DNA of 11,858 nucleotides from JBFHES01 sp041584015 (lineage in GTDB: Bacteria > Bacteroidota > Bacteroidia > Bacteroidales > M50B96). Made by a program: the position numbers and the translations under genes. How positions within the stretch are numbered: the stretch's first letter is position 1; the number at the start of each line of letters is the position of its first letter. Positions 6,474-11,858 of the stretch are shown here, piece by piece. A model generated the notes under the pieces. It saw only the letters and a list, made by a program, of their open reading frames with translations, searched no databases and was not told where the DNA came from. Where the stretch lies: the NCBI GenBank assembly GCA_041584015.1, contig JBFHES010000145.1, positions 1 through 11,858 on the forward strand, given 5' to 3'.

Positions 6474-7721
6474 ATGGCTTATAGCGATAAAGTAAGAGGA
6501 CAATACGAAGCAACCCTTCAGGGAATTAAAGATGCTGGTATTTTCAAGCAAGAACGTTTTATCCATTCAAACCAAAAAGCGGACATTATGGTTGAATATC
6601 CTGAAGGCTCAGGCCTAAAGGAAGTAATCAACATGTGTGCGAATAACTACCTTGGACTATCAAGTCAGCCGGAGGTAATTAAAGCAGCTCACGAAGGTTT
6701 GGATTCTCGCGGATACGGTATGTCATCTGTACGTTTCATTTGTGGAACACAGGACATTCACCGCGAATTAGAGAATGTTGTAACTGAATTCTTAGGAACA
6801 GAAGACACCATTCTTTTTCCATCATGTATGGATGCAAATGCGGGTGTATTTGAAGCTATCCTAAACGACGAAGATGTAATGATTTCTGACCGTTTGGTTC
6901 ATGCTTCAATTATTGATGGTATTCGTTTAGCAGGTGCTATACACGATACTTTCAAGCACTCAAACATGAAGCACCTTGAGAGCAAATTGCAACTACATGC
7001 TGACAAACGTCAGAAAGTTGTAATTACCGATGGTGTATTTTCAATGGACGGCGATACTGCTAAATTAGATGAGATGGCTGCTTTGTGCGAAAAGTACGAT
7101 GCCATGTTATTCATCGATGAGTCTCACTCATCAGGATTTATTGGTAAAACTGGTCGTGGAACACACGAGAAGTACGGTATCATGGGTAAAGTTGATATCA
7201 TTACAACTACATTCGGTAAAGGTCTTGGTGGTGCATCTGGTGGATGTGTTTCTGGTCGTAAGGAATTAGTTGAGATGTGTCGTCAAAAAGCTCGTCCATA
7301 CTTATTCTCAAATACCATTGCTCCTGTTGTTGTATCTGGTGTATTGAAGGTTTTCGATTTGATTTCGAATAATACTGAAAGAAGAGACAAACTTGAAGCA
7401 AACACGGCTTATTGGAGAAAAGGTCTTGAAGAAATGGGCTTTGTTTTAAAAGACGGAGACACGCCAATTGTTCCTGTAATGTTGTTCAACGCTAAGTTAT
7501 CCCAAGATTTCTCAAAGGACTTGTATGACGAAGGAATATACGCCATTGGCTTCTTCTTCCCGGTAGTACCTAACGGACAAGCTCGTATTCGTACGCAGAT
7601 TTCCGCCGGACATGAAATTCATCACTTAGACAAAGCTTTAGCTGCCTTTAAGAAAGTTGGTGAGAAGCACGGTATTCTTGGATTAAGTAAGCAAGAAATA
7701 ATTGCAAAATACGGATTGTAA
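6474..7721 (+). CDS. kbl: 2-amino-3-ketobutyrate CoA ligase (glycine C-acetyltransferase), PLP alpha-oxoamine synthase
   Basis: Kbl is a PLP enzyme that condenses glycine with acetyl-CoA to 2-amino-3-oxobutyrate, or runs in reverse to split the product of threonine 3-dehydrogenase. The 415 residues align along their length with E. coli Kbl from memory: C-A-N-N-Y-L-G-L (55-62), S-S-V-R-F-I-C-G-T-Q-D (84-94), H143 stacking on PLP, D-G-V-F-S-M-D-G (186-193), F-I-D-E-S-H (213-218) with Asp215 and His218, and T-T-T-F-G-K-G-L-G-G-A-S-G-G (244-257) with the Schiff-base Lys249. These motifs favour Kbl over serine palmitoyltransferase, which has a different loop after the Lys. ATG at 6474 is preferred: an in-frame ATG at 6438 lies within the repeat and would add 12 residues unlike the family. 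A roughly 15-residue C-terminal tail exceeds E. coli Kbl. No threonine dehydrogenase gene is in the window; an ACP gene sits just upstream. Confidence 0.94.
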   Translation: MAYSDKVRGQYEATLQGIKDAGIFKQERFIHSNQKADIMVEYPEGSGLKEVINMCANNYLGLSSQPEVIKAAHEGLDSRGYGMSSVRFICGTQDIHRELENVVTEFLGTEDTILFPSCMDANAGVFEAILNDEDVMISDRLVHASIIDGIRLAGAIHDTFKHSNMKHLESKLQLHADKRQKVVITDGVFSMDGDTAKLDEMAALCEKYDAMLFIDESHSSGFIGKTGRGTHEKYGIMGKVDIITTTFGKGLGGASGGCVSGRKELVEMCRQKARPYLFSNTIAPVVVSGVLKVFDLISNNTERRDKLEANTAYWRKGLEEMGFVLKDGDTPIVPVMLFNAKLSQDFSKDLYDEGIYAIGFFFPVVPNGQARIRTQISAGHEIHHLDKALAAFKKVGEKHGILGLSKQEIIAKYGL

Positions 7722-7723
7722 AA

Positions 7724-7751
7724 ACTAGTACTGAGTACCTAGTATTTAGTA
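7724..7751 (+). repeat. Four tandem heptads after kbl
   Basis: ACTAGTA, CTGAGTA, CCTAGTA and TTTAGTA follow each other without a gap, sharing the ending AGTA. They start two bases after the kbl stop codon and end before the terminator. No inverted partner is visible nearby. Confidence 0.65.
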
Positions 7752-7764
7752 TAAAGATAGAGAG

Positions 7765-7797
7765 AGCCCTGCCAAATTGGTGGGGCTTTTTTGTTTT
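7765..7797 (+). terminator. Intrinsic terminator of the acpS-kbl block
   Basis: A 9-bp stem (7765-7773 with 7779-7787, including two G-T pairs) with loop AAATT is followed by a run of T interrupted by one G up to 7797. It lies 43 nt after the kbl stop codon. Confidence 0.85.
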
Positions 7798-7803
7798 GTC
7801 AGA

Positions 7804-7846
7804 ATCCTAAAAACAACTCACCCCGTGATATGAAATCACAGGGTGA
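7804..7846 (-). terminator. Intrinsic terminator of the minus-strand secreted-protein operon
   Basis: TCACCC (7818-7823) pairs with GGGTGA (7841-7846), and GTGAT (7825-7829) with ATCAC (7835-7839), around a 5-nt loop with one mismatch. On the minus strand the hairpin is followed by GTTGTTTTTAGG. It lies 23 bp after the stop of the propeller gene and faces the kbl terminator, so the two converging operons are separated by back-to-back hairpins. Confidence 0.75.
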
Positions 7847-7869
7847 ATGCAAGAGAACAGTTATTGCAC

Positions 7870-9468
7870 TTAATACCGAACTAAAGATCCAACAACTATC
7901 TGTGAATGATCGTTCCTGACTTTAGCTATGTAGGTACCCGGTACAAGCATAGCTCCCGATATTTCAATTTTAGAATTTAATATTGTAGTCTTAAAGACCT
8001 CAACTCCATTTATATCATAAATTATTAAATCATCACCTAGTAAGCTTTCAGGAAATTCCATATTCAACATATTTGTGAAGGGATTTGGATAAGACTTTAA
8101 CTCTAACTTCGGAACTTGGTTAAAAATTAATAAGGGTTTAATATCCAGCAACCAAAAGTCATATTTCCCATTACAACTTTCACTCTTAAGGCCCGACTGA
8201 TCGGAATCAGAGCTTCCGGCAATCATATATCCTCCTTGAGCAGTTTCATTAATAGCAAAAATTCTATCGGCTCCGGATCCTCCTAAAGTTTTTTGCCATG
8301 CAATATTTTTCATCGTATCAATACAAACCACCCAATAATCATTATCTCCAAAACAGGCTTCCGTTTTATCGGCATAAACATTACTGTTAGATGCACCTGC
8401 AATAACAATCTTTTCATCATGCGAAACCAATACATCAAAACTATGATCTGCCATGTCGGAGCCAATTGTTTTATCCCAAATAATATTTGATTTATAATCC
8501 ATTTTGGTGATCCAGAAATCATACCAGGCAATAGAGGGTTCCGTTTTAGTTCCTGATATCATTGACTCTGAGCTAGCACTAATATAAATATGATTATTTA
8601 ATATCGCCAATGATGGATATGCCTCGTCGCCAGATCCACCAATTGTCTTATCCCATTCAATCTCTCCATTCGCTGTATTAATATTTACCAGCCAAATATC
8701 TCCCATACCATAGACGGCCTCAGTTTTCTCACCTGATATTGGAGAATAAGAGACACCGCTTAACAACAAGTGATCTTCATTTAACAAAATGACATCTTCC
8801 AAATTATCAGATTCACTTCCACCGTATGTTCTATCCCATAAGACCTGCCCTAGAGAATCGGTACAAACCACCCAATAATCAAATGCACCTCGACTATTTT
8901 CTGTTTTGTATCCTGAAATATTAGAATTTGACGATCCAGCTATAATTAGATTCCCATTTGATAATTGAATCGCATATCCACCTAGCTCCAAACCAGAACC
9001 ACCGATTAAATTTTGCCAAACAATATCACCGGTCTCGTTCATTTTAAAAATCCAATAATCATAGACACCAAATCCTACGGAGTCTATATCTCCGTTCATT
9101 GAGGAGCTACTAGTACCAGAAATAATAAAATTACCGTCTCCGGTACTAATAACACTTTTACCTGATTCAAACATATTACCACCAAAACTCTTTTGCCATT
9201 GAATTTGCAAACTTTCATCTACTTTAACTACCCAAACATCTGAGAAACCTTGCGACGCATCTGTTTTGTTTCCCGACACACCAGAATAGCTTAGTCCGGT
9301 TAAGATAAACCCCTCATTTGTTTTACAAATTGACATGGGATAATCGTCCTCGGCACCTCCAATTGTAATCTGGTTTTCAATATTAACATCTACCTGAGAG
9401 AAGGAAATAGACATTGTACTTAAACCTATTATTACGAACAAAATGGTAGCATTAAAAGAGCTTTTCAT
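7870..9468 (-). CDS. Secreted seven-bladed beta-propeller protein with T9SS C-terminal sorting domain
   Basis: A 532-residue exported protein. Residues 1-24 form a signal peptide ending S-F-S. Residues 31-447 are seven repeats of 60 residues: the D-[YVIF]-W motif recurs at 77, 137, 197, 257, 317, 377 and 437, exactly 60 apart, and the blade-start Trp followed by G-G/G-S recurs at 91, 151, 211, 272, 331 and 391. Each repeat also has S-G-x-K-T-E or similar. Seven equal blades suggest a closed propeller; the fold is inferred. Residues 452-532 resemble the Por/T9SS sorting domain: S-Y-P-N-P-F (459-464), I-Y-D-I-N-G (483-488) and L-V-P-G-T-Y-I-A-K-V (508-517). It would be moved across the outer membrane and attached or released. 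The repeats suit ligand binding, but no ligand or catalytic residue can be named. It is second in an operon, 16 bp after the upstream gene. Confidence 0.9.
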   Translation of the reverse strand: MKSSFNATILFVIIGLSTMSISFSQVDVNIENQITIGGAEDDYPMSICKTNEGFILTGLSYSGVSGNKTDASQGFSDVWVVKVDESLQIQWQKSFGGNMFESGKSVISTGDGNFIISGTSSSSMNGDIDSVGFGVYDYWIFKMNETGDIVWQNLIGGSGLELGGYAIQLSNGNLIIAGSSNSNISGYKTENSRGAFDYWVVCTDSLGQVLWDRTYGGSESDNLEDVILLNEDHLLLSGVSYSPISGEKTEAVYGMGDIWLVNINTANGEIEWDKTIGGSGDEAYPSLAILNNHIYISASSESMISGTKTEPSIAWYDFWITKMDYKSNIIWDKTIGSDMADHSFDVLVSHDEKIVIAGASNSNVYADKTEACFGDNDYWVVCIDTMKNIAWQKTLGGSGADRIFAINETAQGGYMIAGSSDSDQSGLKSESCNGKYDFWLLDIKPLLIFNQVPKLELKSYPNPFTNMLNMEFPESLLGDDLIIYDINGVEVFKTTILNSKIEISGAMLVPGTYIAKVRNDHSQIVVGSLVRY

Positions 9469-9484
9469 AACGGTACAATTATTA

Positions 9485-11053
9485 TTAATTATTTGAATTT
9501 TGCGTAATTGAGCTTAGTTGCGAGCCATCCATAAAAACAAACTGATTAACCAGGAACCCTTCTGGGAGTTGAACTTCGGGTTCGATTACCAAGGTTTTAG
9601 ATTCATCCTTTTCAATAAAAATACGAGACTCATATAGCAAGTTAGAATTCAGATCAAATATTTTATAAAGGACTTCTAGCTTTGCAGTTGCAAGTACATC
9701 AATGCTAAATTGATTATTATTTATTGGCACAGGATAGATGGTATATGTAAAACTACCCGATAATCCACTCGTGTTGTCTTCTGAGCTATATTCTTTAATT
9801 ATGGAAAAATATGCACCATCATTTCTTTGCAGAGAAAATGCGTAAAGCCCCGGGTTTATACTAATTGATGGTGAAGTAACAAAACCATCCTCATCGCGCA
9901 TATCGGCAATTTTCCCATTAAATATTTCACCAGAATTCCCTGTTAAGTCCACAATGCTAACACCTAGAAAATTATTCCACCAATCATCTCCTGTAGGGTC
10001 CAATACATCGGCTATTTCTTCAGTTTCACCATACACAATTATTATAGAATCTAAATCCGCTTCGGTAAGCTGATCTATGGTTTCAAGTCCATCTCCAATG
10101 CCTCCAAAAGGATCGGTAAAACTTCCATCAATACATTGTAAAAGTGGCGCACCACAACCCGTTAAATTAGCATGTTGATTGATAACGCTTATCGCCCAGG
10201 TTTTAGACATAGCCCCCATTGAATTACCATAAACTAAATAAGGTGTCCATGTGCAGCTTTGTCCACTCAAACCAGCCCACTGCCCAAGCCCTTTGGCTAT
10301 TCCGAACACCCACTGGCCTGTAATTTCTACACCATATTGATTCTTATAGCATATGCCAGGATCATTTTCTACTTTTATAACCTGCATACCATCTATAACC
10401 AAGTTGTTACCTGGCACATTATAATACTGATAGTATGGCACACCACCTGAGATTAAAGGATTGGCATAAATTTGTGAGGTAAAGATTGCCCACTCATACT
10501 CTGAAAAATATTGATAGTAATATTCTGTAATACCACTATTATAACTTTTATAGGTAGTTGTGAGGTTAAAATAAGAATTATTAAAGTAATTGGAGAGTAA
10601 TTGATGTATACCCCATGCATATGTATTTCCATTGCACTTCCATTCATGAACACTTCCGTAAGCCTGTTCGGCTGGCAAGTTTGATGGAGTAGGAAATTTC
10701 ATGTCACCCTGTTCAGACACCGATACTCCTGAGGAGTAATGAGCGGTGGTGTTGATAAGATAGCCATATCCCGGTTGGCCGCAATCATCAATATAATCTT
10801 CAGAAATCTTAAAGTAGTTTTTACCCACCAATTCATTTCTTTCTTGAATTTCATCTAAATACGTTCCATCAGAGAAATATGTTCTTTTCAAAATTTCAAC
10901 TGTCCAATAATCAATATCCACATCGGCATTTAACACCAGATACCCCTGTGCATGCTGCGGCATCATTTTCACAATAGCCGTTTCCTGAGCATTCATCAAT
11001 ACCGTTGCCAATAATAAAGTGGCAATCAAGATTACATTTTTTCTTTTTTTCAT
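9485..11053 (-). CDS. Secreted protein of unknown function, T9SS-like C-terminus
   Basis: A 522-residue exported protein that I do not recognise as a family. Residues 1-22 form a signal peptide (M-K-K-R-K, hydrophobic stretch, M-N-A-Q). The body (23-310) is rich in Tyr, Trp and Asn, including Y-Y-Y-Q-Y-F (178-183) and Y-Y-Q-Y-Y (207-211), which suggests a beta-rich sugar- or surface-binding domain. It has six cysteines (91, 140, 235, 267, 300, 307) that could form disulfides outside the cell. Residues 310-425 are an acidic linker and a small beta domain. Residues 437-522 resemble a T9SS sorting domain (Y-T-I-Y-P-V-P, 437-443; I-F-D-L-N-S, 465-470), but the ending S-I-T-Q-N-S-N-N departs from the usual basic tail. 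It is cotranscribed with the propeller gene 16 bp downstream, so the two may act at the same site on the cell surface. An 11-codon ORF and a foldable leader precede it. Confidence 0.85.
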   Translation of the reverse strand: MKKRKNVILIATLLLATVLMNAQETAIVKMMPQHAQGYLVLNADVDIDYWTVEILKRTYFSDGTYLDEIQERNELVGKNYFKISEDYIDDCGQPGYGYLINTTAHYSSGVSVSEQGDMKFPTPSNLPAEQAYGSVHEWKCNGNTYAWGIHQLLSNYFNNSYFNLTTTYKSYNSGITEYYYQYFSEYEWAIFTSQIYANPLISGGVPYYQYYNVPGNNLVIDGMQVIKVENDPGICYKNQYGVEITGQWVFGIAKGLGQWAGLSGQSCTWTPYLVYGNSMGAMSKTWAISVINQHANLTGCGAPLLQCIDGSFTDPFGGIGDGLETIDQLTEADLDSIIIVYGETEEIADVLDPTGDDWWNNFLGVSIVDLTGNSGEIFNGKIADMRDEDGFVTSPSISINPGLYAFSLQRNDGAYFSIIKEYSSEDNTSGLSGSFTYTIYPVPINNNQFSIDVLATAKLEVLYKIFDLNSNLLYESRIFIEKDESKTLVIEPEVQLPEGFLVNQFVFMDGSQLSSITQNSNN

Positions 11054-11067
11054 AACTTTATAAAGTT
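11054..11067. promoter_or_regulatory. Perfect 14-bp dyad directly before the start codon
   Basis: AACTTTATAAAGTT is its own reverse complement and abuts the ATG of the unknown secreted protein, occupying the ribosome-binding position. It could be a binding site or a weak hairpin affecting translation; A/T-rich chance is also possible. Confidence 0.3.
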
Positions 11068-11103
11068 TTAATTAAACAAAGCCGGGTCAGGTATTACTGA
11101 CAT
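11068..11103 (-). CDS. Possible 11-residue leader peptide
   Basis: Reading leftward from 11103, ATG opens M-S-V-I-P-D-P-A-L-F-N and stop (TAA at 11070-11068). It has GGAGG (11114-11110) six bases before the ATG, a real Shine-Dalgarno in a genome where most genes here lack one. The stop lies 14 bp before the start of the downstream secreted protein. Its codons run through two helices of the predicted leader structure, so translating ribosomes would open that structure. It is too short for coding statistics, and chance cannot be excluded. Confidence 0.35.
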   Translation of the reverse strand: MSVIPDPALFN

Positions 11104-11147
11104 GTTAATCCTCCAAGATTTGGACATGCTGGTTTTATTTGCCCGGC
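11081..11147 (-). promoter_or_regulatory. Candidate structured 5' leader RNA (three-way junction)
   Basis: On the minus strand, GCCGGG (11147-11142) pairs with CCCGGC (11086-11081) to close 67 nt. Inside are CATGT/ACATG (11128-11124 with 11105-11101), extended by CCAA/TTGG with a 3-nt loop, and TCAG/CTGA (11100-11097 with 11090-11087). The closing helix and the two inner ones abut with no unpaired base on one side; a 13-nt linker fills the other. CCCGGC is followed by TTTGTTT, so attenuation is possible. It matches no riboswitch class I can name. Confidence 0.4.
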
Positions 11148-11687
11148 ATATTTTTACACATTGTATTAGTTTATTAGGCGTTTAATGAAAATCTGAAACT
11201 GATAAACAGAACCATTTTGATCCTGTTCTTCTTTGGGCTTAAATAATAACGGTTGCTTAATTATTTAATAATTATCGAATTTATGGCAGTTTATTAAGGT
11301 GACAAAAACTTAAAACATGTTATAAAACACAATATCACAAATAAGGACATCGGCACCTTTATGCCAAAACCTAGACAGTTCAATTGATTAACACAACAGC
11401 TTACTTTTACTTGGAGCCTGATAGATTATCCATTAGCGAACACCCAGCAGAAAGATTTCGAACATCTGTTAATAAGGTCGTTTCATCCCTATGTAATTAA
11501 CCAACGAAGTTAGTAACGTTTCATTATTTGAATAATAGTTATCAATTCCCATTAACTAAACAATCGCTTACCGGCAGCTTATGTAGTTCGATAAACGCAC
11601 AAGGTATTAAAAGGGTCACTTGAGATATCTGGTGGGGTTGTGTCTATATATCAAACGTAATAATTCTGATTAGAAGAATAGTTGATT
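11148..11687. other. 540-bp non-coding stretch upstream of the secreted-protein operon
   Basis: Stops are dense on both strands and I see no gene, tRNA or exact Bacteroidota promoter pair. It presumably contains the minus-strand promoter. A perfect 17-bp A/T dyad, TAATTATT-T-AATAATTA, lies at 11258-11274. The rest has no repeat that I can see. Confidence 0.5.
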
Positions 11688-11858
11688 ATGAATAAACTCC
11701 ACTTTACAACTGTCAATCACGTTGGCGCTTCGCCCAAACCCGACTTCATTTGTTCATCTAAATTATATTTTCAATGGAATTCACGTTTTCCACTACGCTC
11801 CAATTTTTCGCTTGATCGCAAAAACGAAGCAAAAAAGATCAAGGCTGCACGCTCTTAA
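11688..11858 (+). CDS. Doubtful 56-residue ORF within a likely dispersed repeat
   Basis: ATG at 11688 opens 56 codons closed by TAA in the last three bases of the window. The product is basic at its C-terminus (S-L-D-R-K-N-E-A-K-K-I-K-A-A-R-S) with no signal peptide, membrane segment or domain I recognise. The same DNA contains a hairpin at 11811-11843. I suspect a dispersed intergenic repeat that happens to stay open, and not a real gene, but a short gene cannot be excluded. Confidence 0.25.
   Translation: MNKLHFTTVNHVGASPKPDFICSSKLYFQWNSRFPLRSNFSLDRKNEAKKIKAARS
11811..11843. repeat. Hairpin near the right edge
   Basis: CTTGATC (11811-11817) and GATCAAG (11837-11843) are perfect inverted copies around a 19-nt A-rich loop containing ACGAAGC. 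Similar CTTGAT...ATCAAG motifs with a GAAGC loop are, from memory, common between genes in Bacteroidota; copy number in this genome cannot be seen here. Confidence 0.4.

Noticed and set aside
6474..7721. Serine palmitoyltransferase for sphingolipids, suggested by the adjacent ACP and acyl-activating gene
   Set aside because: The motifs F-I-C-G-T-Q-D and F-G-K-G-L-G-G-A-S-G-G are those of Kbl; Bacteroidota palmitoyltransferases differ there. It remains open whether the acyl donor is CoA or ACP.

Overview
The window reads as chromosomal DNA of a Bacteroidota, most likely a marine or anaerobic member of the Bacteroidales/Marinilabiliales. The evidence is: low GC, A/T-rich spacers with almost no Shine-Dalgarno sequences, three secreted proteins of the type IX secretion (T9SS) kind, and an S23-type four-helix-bundle gene wedged into an operon. 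The genus cannot be named from sequence alone. No rRNA, tRNA, CRISPR array, transposase or phage gene was seen.

Layout. Positions 1-1537 (minus) hold the first 512 residues of a large secreted surface protein whose C-terminus lies outside the window. Positions 1804-2973 (minus) encode a protein made of two adenylate kinase units in tandem; the first has every motif and the second has lost several catalytic residues. A 423-bp divergent spacer follows. A plus-strand metabolic block then runs from 3397 to 7721: holo-ACP synthase (acpS, TTG start), an AMP-forming acetyl/acyl-CoA synthetase (short AcsA type), a four-helix-bundle gene inside inverted repeats, a dedicated 82-residue acyl carrier protein, and 2-amino-3-ketobutyrate CoA ligase (kbl). 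An intrinsic terminator closes it at about 7765-7797. Converging on it is a minus-strand operon (11053 to 7870) of two secreted proteins: an unrecognised one, and a predicted seven-bladed beta-propeller with a T9SS sorting domain. About 800 bp upstream of that operon is mostly non-coding. It contains a compact, foldable leader with an 11-codon ORF next to the first gene, and an ORF/hairpin at the right edge that looks like a dispersed repeat.

How the genes may work together. AcpS would load phosphopantetheine onto the small ACP, the AMP-forming synthetase would activate a short carboxylate, and the PLP enzyme would condense an acyl thioester with an amino acid. Kbl normally uses free acetyl-CoA, so the presence of an ACP, its loading enzyme and an acyl-activating enzyme raises the possibility of an ACP-borne substrate. 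That is inference from gene order.

The most unusual DNA-level signal is a set of inverted, seven-base-phased repeats in the spacers of this operon. One set flanks the four-helix-bundle gene (AAAGT units spaced 7-9-7, mirrored on the far side). A second lies between ACP and kbl with no gene inside (spacing 7-7-7-11-7, mirrored about one centre). A third is a short unpaired heptad run after kbl. Taking the first two out would leave spacers of about 47 and 25 bp, normal for an operon, so they look like insertions.
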